64,000 nucleotides of DNA from Halorientalis sp. IM1011 (GCF_001989615.1 NZ_CP019067.1:3317614-3381613), one strand, 5' to 3'. Counted from the first letter of the stretch, positions 36,795 through 46,044 are shown. Made by a program: numbers and translations. Notes: a model not told the origin generated them from the letters alone.

Positions 36795-37858
36795 ACCCGA
36801 TACTCGTCAGTTCGACCGAGGCAAGTACAGGCAAGACGGCCGTCACGCTCGCGCTGGCCCGCCACGCCGCCGACGCCGGACAGTCGGTCGGCTACATGAA
36901 ACCGAAGGGTACCCGCCTCCAGAGCGCCGTCGGGAAGACCCTCGACCAGGATCCAATGTTGGCCCGGGACATCCTCGACCTGGACGAGGAGATGCACGTG
37001 ATGGAGCCCATCGTCTACTCGCCGACGTTCGTCCAGGAGGTCGTCCGGGGCCGGGAGGACCTGGACGCGCTCCACGACAGCGTCACCGAGAATTACGCGA
37101 CGATCGCCGAGGACAAGGACGTCGTCGTGATCGAAGGGGCCGGCGAGTACACCACTGGCGGGATCATCGATCTGACCGATCCCGACATGGCGGACCTGCT
37201 CGACGCCCGCGTCCTGCTGTTGGCCAACTACGACGAACCCGCGGACCTGGACGACGTGCTGGCGGCTGCCGACGCCTTCGGCGACCGACTCGGGGGTGTG
37301 CTGTTCAACGGCGTCTCCGACGACGAGTTCGACGAACTCACCGAGGACGTGATCCCGTTCCTCCGGGAGCGGGGCGTGACGGTCTTCGGTGCAATCCCGC
37401 AGGTGCAGGAGCTGTCGGCTGTCACTGTCGGCGAACTCGCCAGCGAACTGGGTGCGGACGTGCTGACGGGCGACGCGCCGACCGACGCCTACGTCGAACG
37501 GTTCCTCGTCGGCGCGATGGGGCGAGAGGCCGCCCTCTCGGGCTTCCGACGAGCCCGCGAGGCCGCGGTCATCACCGGCGGCGACCGATCGGAGATCCAG
37601 ACGGCCGCACTCAGCGCACCAGGCGTCAAGTGTCTCCTGCTCACGGGCGGCCACCGCCCGAGCGGTGCCGTGGTCGGCCGCGCGGAGGAGAGCGGCACAC
37701 CCATCCTGCTGGTGCAGGGCGACACCCGGACGACCATCGACCGCGCCGAGGCCGTCGTCCGGAGCGGCCGCACGCGCGACCCCGAGACCGTAGAGCGGAT
37801 GGGCGAGTTGCTCGCCGACGCCGTCGACGTGGACGGGTTGCTCGCGCTCGGGGAGTGA
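36791..37858 (+). CDS. phosphotransacetylase-like BioD/DRTGG protein
   Basis: A 355-residue protein with an N-terminal P-loop domain of the BioD/AAA_26 type (SSTEASTGKTAVTLAL, Walker A Lys near residue 15; IEGAGEY) and a middle DRTGG domain (about 215-320, CLLLTGGHRPSGAVVGRA). This matches the N-terminal regulatory part of long bacterial phosphotransacetylases without the catalytic part. It overlaps the acd stop by ATGA, so the two are co-translated. A regulatory role for ACD, possibly binding nucleotide, is inference. It should not be confused with the true bioD at 37999. Confidence 0.8.
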   Translation: MNPILVSSTEASTGKTAVTLALARHAADAGQSVGYMKPKGTRLQSAVGKTLDQDPMLARDILDLDEEMHVMEPIVYSPTFVQEVVRGREDLDALHDSVTENYATIAEDKDVVVIEGAGEYTTGGIIDLTDPDMADLLDARVLLLANYDEPADLDDVLAAADAFGDRLGGVLFNGVSDDEFDELTEDVIPFLRERGVTVFGAIPQVQELSAVTVGELASELGADVLTGDAPTDAYVERFLVGAMGREAALSGFRRAREAAVITGGDRSEIQTAALSAPGVKCLLLTGGHRPSGAVVGRAEESGTPILLVQGDTRTTIDRAEAVVRSGRTRDPETVERMGELLADAVDVDGLLALGE

Positions 37859-37998
37859 ACGGCGTCAGGAGTGAGGGTTCAGACTTATACAGATTCGGGC
37901 CCACCGACGAGTGGAGCCAGTTGGCTCCGTAGTGTCACACGCGGGGGGCACACGCCCCCTGGTTTCCCTGTGTTCTCGACTCCGGAGCGGCCGGGCTG

Positions 37999-38685
37999 TC
38001 ACTCCGCTGGAACCAGCGAGTCCGGCAGGTGCTCCCGAACCCCTGCCACCGCGTCACTCGGGTCGTCAAGCGGCAGTGGCGGTATCGTCTCGACCGGCAG
38101 TCCCGTCATCTCCTGCAACGCGTCTGGATTGGTCCGCTCGGCCGTGGTCTCGCTCGCGTACTCGTTCAGGACGACCCCAGCGACCGGCACGTCTCGCCGG
38201 CGGAGCGCCTCGACGGTCAGCGCGGTGTGATTCAGCGTCCCGAGTCCGGAGCGGGCGACAACCAGCGCCGGCAGGTCCAGATCGGACACGAGATCGACGA
38301 CCTCCCGTCCGTCCGCGAGCGGGACACGGAGGCCGCCGATTCCCTCGACGATCCCGACTTCCGCATCTGCGACGGCGTCTCGACAGCCGAAAATGATTCT
38401 CTCGTAGGAAAGATCTTCGCCGGTCCGTTCGGCAGCGACGGCCGGTGCGAGCGCGGGTTCGAGTCGCCGGAGACAGGTCGCGGCGGACTCGTCGTCGCAG
38501 GCCTCGGTGACGAATGCCGCGTCGTCGTCGGGCGGGTAGCCGGTCTGGCACGGCTTGATCGCGCGGGCGTCGAGTCCCTCCTCGCGGCGTCGGCCGACCA
38601 GTCCCGCAGTGACGACGGTCTTGCCGACGCCGGTATCGGTACCCACGACGGCAAGATCCCGAGGCTCGTCGACTCCGCCGGTCAT
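37999..38685 (-). CDS. bioD: dethiobiotin synthetase
   Basis: A 228-residue P-loop enzyme. Walker A is GTDTGVGKT (about residues 15-23), followed by AIKPCQTGYPP (substrate-binding Lys) and the EGIGGLRVPL loop. It closes the ureido ring of dethiobiotin from DAPA, CO2 and ATP. It is the last gene of a minus-strand biotin operon and overlaps bioF by four bases (ATGA). It converges on the ACD-linked gene ending at 37858. Confidence 0.92.
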   Translation of the reverse strand: MTGGVDEPRDLAVVGTDTGVGKTVVTAGLVGRRREEGLDARAIKPCQTGYPPDDDAAFVTEACDDESAATCLRRLEPALAPAVAAERTGEDLSYERIIFGCRDAVADAEVGIVEGIGGLRVPLADGREVVDLVSDLDLPALVVARSGLGTLNHTALTVEALRRRDVPVAGVVLNEYASETTAERTNPDALQEMTGLPVETIPPLPLDDPSDAVAGVREHLPDSLVPAE

Positions 38686-39941
38686 AGCAGGTTCAGTTCG
38701 TGCCCAGCCTCGCGAAAGGCCGTGAGACAGCGGTCGATCTCGGTCTCGGTGTGGGTGGCCATCGGCGCGACGCGGATCCGACTCGTCCCTTCCGGAACCG
38801 TGGGCGGTCGGATTCCCGGCGCGACGATATCGTGGTCACGGAGGCGAGCGTCGAGGGCCATCGCGTCCTCGCGGTCACCGACGACGACGGGAAGGATCTG
38901 CGTCTCACCCCACACCTCGAAGCCGGCGTCTTCCAGACCGTCCCGGAGGCGTCGGACGTTCTCCCAGAGCCGGTCGCGGTGGGTGTCGTCCTCGCGGGCG
39001 ATCCGGAGCGCCTCGCGGGCAGCGCCGGCCGCCGGCGGGGTGAGTCCCGTCGAGAAGACGAACGAGCGCGCGGCGTTCAGCAGGTGTTCGATCAGGGCCT
39101 CGCTACCGGCGACGTAGCCGCCCTGACTCCCCAGCGCCTTCGAGAGCGTCCCCATCTGGACGTGGACCCGATCCGAGAGGCCCTCGCGTTGAACGATCCC
39201 ACCGCCGTCCTCGTAGAGGCCAGTCGCGTGGGCCTCGTCGACCAGCAGCCACGCGCCGAACGCTTCGACGGTGTCACAGATGTCGGCGAGCGGAGCCACG
39301 TCGCCGTCCATGCTGAACACCGAGTCGGTGAGGACGAGCCAGGATTCGTCGCCAGTGGACTGGCTTCTGCTCGCTCTCTCGTCCATCTTCCCTCGCAGGT
39401 CCGAGGGATCGCAGTGGTCGTAGACGACGGTCTCCGCACCGGCCTGTCGGCAGCCGTCGACGATACTGGCGTGGTTGAGTTCGTCGGAGAACACAACGTC
39501 GGGCCCGAGCGCGGCGATCACGCCGACGTTGGTCGCGTACCCCGAGGAGAAGACCAGTGCGCGCTCGGCCTCCTTGGTGTCGGCGAGGTCGCGCTCAAGC
39601 GCGCGGTGGGTCAGCGTGTCGCCGGTCACGAGTCGACTCGCGCCTGCACCGGTGCCGACCTCGCGGGCGGTCTCGGCGGCGGCCCGCTGGACTCGGTCGT
39701 CACACGCCAGTCCGAGGTAGTCGTTGGTGGCGAAGAGCAGTTGCTCGGGGCCGTCGAAGGCCACCGGATCGCCCTTCGGATCGTCGGCGATGGGGGTCCG
39801 AGCCGTCACCTCGGCGACGGGGGTCAGATCACGACGGAGCCCACGTTGCTCGCGCTCGGCGAGTCTCGCTTTGGGGTCGAATCCGCGGTCGGTGGTGCTG
39901 CGGGTGCGGTCCGCGGGTGCGGCGTCTGTGTCGCCGGACAT
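38682..39941 (-). CDS. bioF: 8-amino-7-oxononanoate synthase
   Basis: A 419-residue PLP enzyme of the alpha-oxoamine synthase family. The PLP-binding Lys is K268 in GTLSKALGSQGG, the cofactor Asp lies in DEAHATG (about 235-241), and the fold starts at NDYLGL (about 73-78). It condenses pimeloyl-CoA or -ACP with alanine. About residues 186-200 hold a haloarchaeal insert rich in Ser/Arg/Glu (DERASRSQSTGDES) absent from typical BioF. Both ends overlap neighbours: one base with the BioU-like gene and four with bioD. Confidence 0.9.
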   Translation of the reverse strand: MSGDTDAAPADRTRSTTDRGFDPKARLAEREQRGLRRDLTPVAEVTARTPIADDPKGDPVAFDGPEQLLFATNDYLGLACDDRVQRAAAETAREVGTGAGASRLVTGDTLTHRALERDLADTKEAERALVFSSGYATNVGVIAALGPDVVFSDELNHASIVDGCRQAGAETVVYDHCDPSDLRGKMDERASRSQSTGDESWLVLTDSVFSMDGDVAPLADICDTVEAFGAWLLVDEAHATGLYEDGGGIVQREGLSDRVHVQMGTLSKALGSQGGYVAGSEALIEHLLNAARSFVFSTGLTPPAAGAAREALRIAREDDTHRDRLWENVRRLRDGLEDAGFEVWGETQILPVVVGDREDAMALDARLRDHDIVAPGIRPPTVPEGTSRIRVAPMATHTETEIDRCLTAFREAGHELNLL

Positions 39942-41041
39942 CAGAACCCGGGCATCAGGTCGGCGGGGCCGAACACGCCGTACTCGCCGGCGCGGTTGCG
40001 GCGAACGCCGGCCTTCAGGTAGCCCAGCGCCGGGCCGTTGACGTTGGCCGCCATGCTCGTCGCGTCGTCGAGTTCGAAGGTGTTCGTCCCGGTCTCGCCG
40101 TCGAAGGTCCTCCCGGTGACCCTGACCGTGGTCGTCGTCGGTTTCTCGTCGCTGGTCACGTCCAGAATCCCGCCGACGGTCACGTCCTCGGCGTCGCAGA
40201 TCCCGGCCCGCTCCAGGAGCACGTCGTCGGCGTGTTCCATGTCCTCGAACTCGATGACGCCGTCGTGGTCGTCGATGACGGCCTCGATCTCTGCGTCACT
40301 CATCTCCCGGGCGTCGTCGATGTCGTAGCCGGGCAGGTGGGCGACGTCCTCCCGGACCGTGCCGCGGTTGTCCTCGTACCCCGATTTGAGTCCGACGCCC
40401 CACCGTATCTCGACTGCCTCGATCTCGACGAACGACTGGGCCGCGATGGCCGCCGCGCCGGTCAGGAAGCCCGGCGTCGCGCCCGCGCCGCAGACGAAGG
40501 TGATGCCCTGTTCCTCGAACGCCTCGGTGCGGTCGTCGAGTATGTCGATGACCCGTGAGCGCTTGAGTACGTCCACGAGTACGCCCGAGTATCCAGCGTC
40601 GGCGAACCGGTCGGCAACCCGGGGAATGAAGTCGTGTTCGAAGTTCGGGAGCGCGATCAACACGGCGTCGATAGCGTCGCTCGCTTCGATCACGTCATCG
40701 ATGGGCGTCTCGGTCGAGTCTGCCTGTACCGAGGCCGCGACGCCGGCGTTCTCGCCGGTCTGTTTGATGCCGTCGGCGCCGCTGGCAGCGGCGGTCCCGC
40801 CGTCTGCTCGCGGCTCACTTCGTTCTCCGCTCGCTCGCTCCGAGTCGCTCCGCGACTCGCTCGCGATGTTGCCTTCAGTCGCCCCGAGCAGTTCGTCCAC
40901 GTCCAGTCCGGAGTGATCGACGGCGACCCCGTTTCGGTCACACGCCGCAACCGGCGTGAGATGGTCCTTGTCCCTGGAGACTTCGAGCGTTCGTCGGCCG
41001 ATTCCGCCGCATCCCAGTATCGCGAAGTTCACGTCGTTCAT
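39941..41041 (-). CDS. bioU: BioU-like single-turnover enzyme of biotin synthesis
   Basis: A 366-residue NAD(P)-binding protein with an N-terminal Rossmann motif (ILGCGGIGRR, residues 8-17) and a saccharopine/homoserine dehydrogenase-like body. It sits between bioB and bioF, and bioA (DAPA aminotransferase) is absent from the operon. In cyanobacteria and haloarchaea lacking bioA, BioU performs this step, donating the amino group of its own lysine. K160 in VDVLKRSR is a reasonable candidate for that residue. Residues about 55-115 form a low-complexity, Ser/Glu/Ala-rich insert inside the Rossmann half. The identification is by operon logic plus fold, not by full alignment. Confidence 0.72.
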   Translation of the reverse strand: MNDVNFAILGCGGIGRRTLEVSRDKDHLTPVAACDRNGVAVDHSGLDVDELLGATEGNIASESRSDSERASGERSEPRADGGTAAASGADGIKQTGENAGVAASVQADSTETPIDDVIEASDAIDAVLIALPNFEHDFIPRVADRFADAGYSGVLVDVLKRSRVIDILDDRTEAFEEQGITFVCGAGATPGFLTGAAAIAAQSFVEIEAVEIRWGVGLKSGYEDNRGTVREDVAHLPGYDIDDAREMSDAEIEAVIDDHDGVIEFEDMEHADDVLLERAGICDAEDVTVGGILDVTSDEKPTTTTVRVTGRTFDGETGTNTFELDDATSMAANVNGPALGYLKAGVRRNRAGEYGVFGPADLMPGF

Positions 41042-41053
41042 GTATATCGAAGG

Positions 41054-42184
41054 TTAATCGTCCAGTTCCGCGTTGCTCGTCGCCGTTCCAGCGGCCGTCT
41101 CCAGGTCCGTCTCTCCCTCCGTCGGCTCCTCGCCGGCGCGGGCCTTGACGGCCTCCGCGTCGAACTCGTTTTCCGCCATGTTCGGCTCCATCCCGGCCCG
41201 CTCCATCACCTCGATGTCGTCGCCGGGCGACTGTCCGCCCGTGGTGAGGTAGTCGCCGGTCAGGATGCCGTCTGCACCCGCCTCGAAGGGCAGGTGCTGT
41301 TCGTCCTGATCGAGGTTGACCTCGCGGCCGCCGGTGAGCCGCACCCGTGCTTCGGGGTGCAACAGCCGGTAGACTGCGATAGTCTCGATTATCTCCTCGG
41401 TACCGATGGCGGCCGAATCGCCCAGTTTCTCGCCGAGATCCGTCCCCGCGACGGGATTCAGGATGTTGACGGGCAGCGAGGAGACGCCGATGTCCTGGAG
41501 CGCGACAGCCGCGTCCACGCGGTCGGTCGGCGTCTCGCCCATCCCGAGGATGACGCCCGCACAGAGGTCCATCCCAACGTCCTTGGCCAGTTCCAGCGTC
41601 TCCACCCGGTCCTCGAAGGAGTGGGTGTCGACGATCTCCGGGAAGAAACGCGGTGAGGTCTCGATGTTGTGATTGTAGTGGTTGATTCCTTCGTCGGCGA
41701 GAATCTCGGCTTCCTCACGTGTGAGGATACCGAGGCTGGCGTCGACTTCCACGTCGGTCTCGTCGCGAACCAGCCTGATCGCCCGCAGGACTTCCCGCCA
41801 CTCCTCGGGGCGGTTCTCCTTCGAGACGCCCTTCTCCGCGACGACGATGCCGAACCGCTGGGCACCGTCGCGTTCGGCGCGTTTCGCCGCGGCCAGTATC
41901 TCCTCGGGGTCGAGGAACCCGTACGTCTCGATGCCGGTGTCGAAGTGGACCGACTGCGCACAGAAGCCACAGTCCTCCGCGCAGTTGCCCGCCTTCGCGT
42001 TCACGATGGAACAGGCGTCGACCGTGCCGTCGCCCAGCTGTGACCGCACGTAGTCGGCCGCAGCCGCGAGTTCCTCGACCGGCTGTGCCAGCAGAGCGAG
42101 TCCGTCACGGCGGTCGAGCGACTCGCCCGACAGCACTCGCTCGACGGCGTCGTCTATCGTCCGGTTACCGGTCTCGTAAACCAC
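41054..42184 (-). CDS. bioB: biotin synthase
   Basis: A 376-residue radical-SAM enzyme that inserts sulfur into dethiobiotin. The cluster-binding CxxxCxxC is C68-AED-C72-GF-C75. ETYGFLDPEEI, NHNIETS (about 195) and GGREVNLDQDEQ, which holds the Arg ligand region of the [2Fe-2S] cluster, follow in the standard order. The last 35 residues are an acidic extension. It is the first gene of the biotin operon. A TATA-like GCTTTATCACC at 42208-42217 precedes the ATG at 42184 by about 25-33 bases. Confidence 0.94.
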   Translation of the reverse strand: MVYETGNRTIDDAVERVLSGESLDRRDGLALLAQPVEELAAAADYVRSQLGDGTVDACSIVNAKAGNCAEDCGFCAQSVHFDTGIETYGFLDPEEILAAAKRAERDGAQRFGIVVAEKGVSKENRPEEWREVLRAIRLVRDETDVEVDASLGILTREEAEILADEGINHYNHNIETSPRFFPEIVDTHSFEDRVETLELAKDVGMDLCAGVILGMGETPTDRVDAAVALQDIGVSSLPVNILNPVAGTDLGEKLGDSAAIGTEEIIETIAVYRLLHPEARVRLTGGREVNLDQDEQHLPFEAGADGILTGDYLTTGGQSPGDDIEVMERAGMEPNMAENEFDAEAVKARAGEEPTEGETDLETAAGTATSNAELDD

Positions 42185-42397
42185 AATTCTCTAGGCAGTT
42201 GACGAGGTGATAAAGCTAGGGGAGTGACGGGTATCTCCGATCGACTCACCCCGTATCGGGAGATACTCCAGACGAGATGGCCGCTACCTACCGTCGAGAG
42301 GGCTGGAGAAAACGAGTGTGACGGCGACTGGACGTCCACCAACGGCGGCGAGAGCCCCAGTCCGGGTAACTGCCAGTCCGTCTGGACTGTGACCTGG
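42185..42397. other. intergenic region between bioB and thioredoxin
   Basis: The part next to bioB holds its promoter (TTTATC core near 42208-42217). From about 42230 to 42397 I see no credible gene, hairpin or repeat. I also see no recognisable biotin-repressor operator; BirA-type palindromes were looked for by eye only. Confidence 0.4.
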
Positions 42398-42802
42398 TTA
42401 GCTGTACTGCTCGACGAGGTCGACGAGCGTCCCCTGGTCCTGAACGCCGACGATCTGCTCGACGGCTTCGCCGTCGGCGAACAGGATCAGCGTCGGCACG
42501 CCCTGAACGTTGAACTGCTGGGCGAGCGACTGGTGCTGGTCCACGTCGACCTTCGCGACAGTCGCGTCGGTTTCGGCGGCGACGCTCTCGACCGTCGGTT
42601 CGAGCATCTTGCAGGGACCACACCAGTCCGCGTAGAAGTCCACGAGGACGACCCCGTCACCGGTGAGGTCGGCGAAGTGATCGCCGTCCTCGACGTGGAC
42701 CGGTTCGTCGGCCGTCGAGGCACCCGTCAGGTTCGACTTCAGTTCCTCCTTCTTTTGCTCGCGAATCGACTCGATATCGTCCGAATCACTGGCGTCACTC
42801 AT
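42398..42802 (-). CDS. thioredoxin
   Basis: A 134-residue protein. After an acidic N-terminal extension of about 35 residues comes a normal thioredoxin domain with the active site WCGPC (YADWCGPCKMLEP), the buried Asp strand VVLVDFYA, and the cis-Pro loop VPTLILFADG. It reduces cytosolic disulfides. I chose ATG 42802 over a longer frame because the upstream residues look noncoding. A TATA-like GTTATACGG is near 42828-42838. Confidence 0.92.
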   Translation of the reverse strand: MSDASDSDDIESIREQKKEELKSNLTGASTADEPVHVEDGDHFADLTGDGVVLVDFYADWCGPCKMLEPTVESVAAETDATVAKVDVDQHQSLAQQFNVQGVPTLILFADGEAVEQIVGVQDQGTLVDLVEQYS

Positions 42803-42919
42803 ACGCTTCCGTACGGTAGCATGCCGTATAACGCCGTTGGCTGTGCGTCGGGACGACACAGACGGTTGCAAGCTCGCCGGACTCGTCGGTCGGTCCGGGC
42901 CTCACTCGCGATATCCCAC

Positions 42920-43213
42920 TTAGTCTGCGACGTCGACGGTCACGTCGCCCGCGGCGTCGACCGTCACGTCGTGCCCCTCGATCGAGAAGGAGATCTCCTC
43001 GGCGTCTTCGTCGTCGAACACGGCAGCCAATTCGTCGAGATTCACGTAGGCGTCGAGATCGTCGAACTCGTCGACATCGCCGTCGACTGCGTTCGCGACC
43101 GCTTCCAGCACGACCCGACTCGCCGGTTGCGGACTGACCCAGGCCTCCTCGTCGTCGGTATCTCCATCCTCGTCAGGCCGGAGGATGTACACCTCACCGT
43201 CGTTTGCACCCAT
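42920..43213 (-). CDS. HalOD1 output-domain protein
   Basis: A 97-residue protein matching the haloarchaeal output domain HalOD1: PASRVVLEAVANAVDGDVDEFDDLDAYVN (quoted by its core SRVVLEAVA) then DELAAVF, EISFSIEGHDVTVD and a terminal VTVD strand. HalOD1 proteins are proposed to act at the end of haloarchaeal signalling chains; ligand and partner are unknown. A strong TATA box (TTTATATATC on the minus strand, 43237-43248) stands about 25-35 bases before the ATG at 43213. Confidence 0.8.
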   Translation of the reverse strand: MGANDGEVYILRPDEDGDTDDEEAWVSPQPASRVVLEAVANAVDGDVDEFDDLDAYVNLDELAAVFDDEDAEEISFSIEGHDVTVDAAGDVTVDVAD

Positions 43214-43367
43214 ATCACCTGCTTCACACTACTCCGATATATAAACCCGCCAGTACTTTCAGGTGCTGAATACGCTGGCCCCGGTTTCCTGCCCGAACAG
43301 AGACCCATCCGGCACTGTGAGGCGAACGTTTAACTTCCGAGTGGGAATATAACGAACGTGTGTTAAC

Positions 43368-45242
43368 ATGGTACAGGTAATCTGGATAGTGGCCGCGGTA
43401 CTGGTGACGTTCACGGTCGGATACGTGGGGTACTCCCGGTATCTGTCGCGGTTCGTCGATCTCGACGACTCGCGGGAGACGCCGGCCCACAAGTACGAGG
43501 ACGGGCAGGAGTACGTGCCGGCGAAGAAACCGGTGTTGCTCGGGCACCACTTCTCCAGCATCGCTGGCGGTGCGCCCATCGTCGGCCCGATCACGGCCGG
43601 CGCGATCTGGGGCTGGGTGCCGGCGCTGGCCTGGGTCGCCATCGGCAACCCGCTGATGGGGGCCGTCCACGACTTCATCTCGCTGTCGGGGTCGATGCGT
43701 CACGAGGGGAAGTCGATCGGCTACATCATCGGCGAGTACGTCGGCGAGCGGGGCAAGGACATGCTCCTGTGGTTCGCCTTTCTCACCATCATCCTCGTGG
43801 TCGCGGTGTTCGCCCTCGTGGTGGGCATCGTCCTGAACGCCTACCCGCAGGCGGCGACCGCCAGCCTCGTCTACATCCTCCTCGCGCTCGTGTTCGGCGT
43901 GTACCTCTACCAGTTCGACGCACCGTTCATTCCGGGGACGATCGCCTTCGTCGCGGCCGTCTTCGCCGGCGTCTGGGTCGGGATCCAGTACCCCATCGCG
44001 CTGTTCCCGGCGGTCGAGGGCGTCTCCTATCCCGCGGGGACCGTGGTACTCCTCGAGTTCCTCGGTGACGGGGCCTGGCTCCCCGGGGCCGTCGCGAGCG
44101 CCGACGCCGTCCTGCAACCGAACGTCGCGGCGTGGGTGCCGGTCATCCTGATCTACGCAGCGCTGGCCAGCGGGCTCCCCGTCTGGATCCTGCTCCAGCC
44201 TCGGGACTACCTCTCGTCGTTCCTGCTGTACGCGGGCGTCGGCGGGGCGCTGCTGGCGATCGTCGTCGGCACGATCTTCGGCACGTCGGCGGAGCCGCTC
44301 GTCGTCGCCGACAGCATCCAGCCGTTCACGGGCTTCCTCGGCGTCGACGCGGTGTCGCCGTACCCACTGTTCCCGCTGCTGTTCGTCACTATCGCCTGTG
44401 GCACTATCAGCGGGTTCCACTCGCTGGTGTCCTCGGGGACGACGGCGAAACAGTTGAACAAGGAGAGCGACGCACGCCTGATCGGGTACGGCGGTATGCT
44501 CGGTGAAGGGCTGCTGGCCGCGACGGCGCTGTCGACGCTCGCGGTCGCCGGCATCGCCTCCGACGCGGCGGGCGGCGGTATCGGCGGCGCGCTCCCGAAC
44601 TTCGCGGCCGGCGGCGCGACCATCCTGACGAGTTTCAACATTCCGGTCGCCTACGGCGGTCCCTTCATGGCGCTGGTGCTCGTGAGCTTCCTGCTCACCT
44701 CGACCGACACGGCCGCCCGCCTCGGCCGCTACATGATGGAGGAGATCGTCGGTACGGAGGGCAGCGGGACCGAGACCGGCTTCGCCGGCGGCCTCGACTC
44801 GTTCGCCCGGGGACGGTACACCAACCCGCTCGTCCAGATCGTCCTCGCGTACGCGCTGGTCGTCTCCGGCGAGTGGGCGACGCTGTGGGCGCTGTTCGGC
44901 GGCGCGAACCAGTTGCTCGCCGCGCTCGCCCTGCTCACGGGCACCGTCTGGCTCGCCAACTGGGAGGGATCCAAACAGCTCGTCAGCACCGGCGTTCCCA
45001 TGGCGATCATGGTCGTGATCACCGTGCTGGCGTTGCTGTGGCTGGCGTTCTACGAGAACCTCTTCAACGCTCTCGTTCAGGGCGGTGCCACGGGGCTCGG
45101 CGGTCAGATATCGTCGGTCGTCCAGATGGTACTCGCGCTCGTCCTCGTCTACCTGGCGCTGTCGCTGGTCCGGATCGGCTACCGGAACATCTCGGAAGTG
45201 CGCCGCACCGGCGGCGCTGCCCCCGAACCCGGCGACGACTGA
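43368..45242 (+). CDS. CstA-family peptide/pyruvate transporter
   Basis: A 624-residue membrane protein with about sixteen segments. The N-terminal CstA domain includes YARYLSRF-like YSRYLSRFVDLDDSRETPAHKYEDG (core SRETPAHKYEDG), GHHFSSIAGGAPIVGP and the long helix bundle. A C-terminal CstA_5TM-like region and a short cytoplasmic tail follow. Bacterial family members (CstA, BtsT) import peptides or pyruvate under carbon stress. In this haloarchaeon the substrate is unproven. The ATG at 43368 lies downstream of an AT-rich AATATAACG. Confidence 0.88.
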   Translation: MVQVIWIVAAVLVTFTVGYVGYSRYLSRFVDLDDSRETPAHKYEDGQEYVPAKKPVLLGHHFSSIAGGAPIVGPITAGAIWGWVPALAWVAIGNPLMGAVHDFISLSGSMRHEGKSIGYIIGEYVGERGKDMLLWFAFLTIILVVAVFALVVGIVLNAYPQAATASLVYILLALVFGVYLYQFDAPFIPGTIAFVAAVFAGVWVGIQYPIALFPAVEGVSYPAGTVVLLEFLGDGAWLPGAVASADAVLQPNVAAWVPVILIYAALASGLPVWILLQPRDYLSSFLLYAGVGGALLAIVVGTIFGTSAEPLVVADSIQPFTGFLGVDAVSPYPLFPLLFVTIACGTISGFHSLVSSGTTAKQLNKESDARLIGYGGMLGEGLLAATALSTLAVAGIASDAAGGGIGGALPNFAAGGATILTSFNIPVAYGGPFMALVLVSFLLTSTDTAARLGRYMMEEIVGTEGSGTETGFAGGLDSFARGRYTNPLVQIVLAYALVVSGEWATLWALFGGANQLLAALALLTGTVWLANWEGSKQLVSTGVPMAIMVVITVLALLWLAFYENLFNALVQGGATGLGGQISSVVQMVLALVLVYLALSLVRIGYRNISEVRRTGGAAPEPGDD

Positions 45243-45267
45243 CGGGACCCGTCCTTCCGTTTTCCGG

Positions 45268-45936
45268 TTACGTCCAGAACCGCTTCGCCAGCCGCGAGAA
45301 GAATCCTTCGGGCTCTCGCTCGACCGTCTCCCACAGCGTGAACGCCTCGGCCAGATCCGCTTCCGTACTCGCCACGAGGGCCTCGCGCTCGGGTGCGGCT
45401 ACGATCAGGTGGATTTCGTAGTGGCCGTAGTACCCCAGCTTCAGGAGCGTGCGCTCACGGAATCCGTCGACGTGGGTCCGCACGTCCTCGGGGATAGCGT
45501 CGGCGACGAGGACGAACGTGAAGTTCGTCTCGAAGTGTTCCTCGTCGGCCTCGATCCAGTCTCCGGCGAGGTCGTGGCCCAGTTCGACGAGTCGGTTCAG
45601 GTCCGCGACGGTCGGGCGGTCGACGCGGCGGGCGAACACGTGCTCGCGGCTCTCGTGGTCGGCGTAACTCAACGCGGGGTGGAGGAACTGCTTCTGGTTC
45701 CGGACGCGTAACTCGCCGCGGAGGTCGAAGGACTCCTCACGGACGGTCACGTCACGGTCGAGGTCGTAGCTGTACATGAGCCGGTCGCTCACGCGGTCGA
45801 GATACTCGTCGTCCCACGTCGGCACCTGCTCGCGGATCTCCGCGGGCAACTCCTCGGCCGCGGCCGACCCGTCCTCGGCCGTCCCGCCGTCGGCCACCAC
45901 GTCACTGGAGTCCGGGTCACCGACACGATATTCCAT
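45268..45936 (-). CDS. haloarchaeal protein of unknown function
   Basis: A 222-residue soluble acidic protein. The first 40 residues are disordered and acidic; then WDDEYLDRVSDRLMYSYDL and a long beta-rich body (ESFDLRGELRVRNQKQFLHPA, TNFTFVLVADAIPEDV, GYYGHYEIHLIVAAPE), each cited by part. The mix suggests a secretion-free alpha/beta domain. I do not recognise a family with known function. The ATG at 45936 starts the conserved acidic N-terminus. It converges on cstA, with 25 bases between the stops. Confidence 0.62.
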   Translation of the reverse strand: MEYRVGDPDSSDVVADGGTAEDGSAAAEELPAEIREQVPTWDDEYLDRVSDRLMYSYDLDRDVTVREESFDLRGELRVRNQKQFLHPALSYADHESREHVFARRVDRPTVADLNRLVELGHDLAGDWIEADEEHFETNFTFVLVADAIPEDVRTHVDGFRERTLLKLGYYGHYEIHLIVAAPEREALVASTEADLAEAFTLWETVEREPEGFFSRLAKRFWT

Positions 45937-46044
45937 ATCCACTGATATCGCATCGCCGGTAAAAGTTCGTCGCCGGATTCGACGAGTCCAGACGACGAGG
46001 AAACCGGCGGCATCGTTATGCGCCTGTGGGCGCAAGCGACGATC

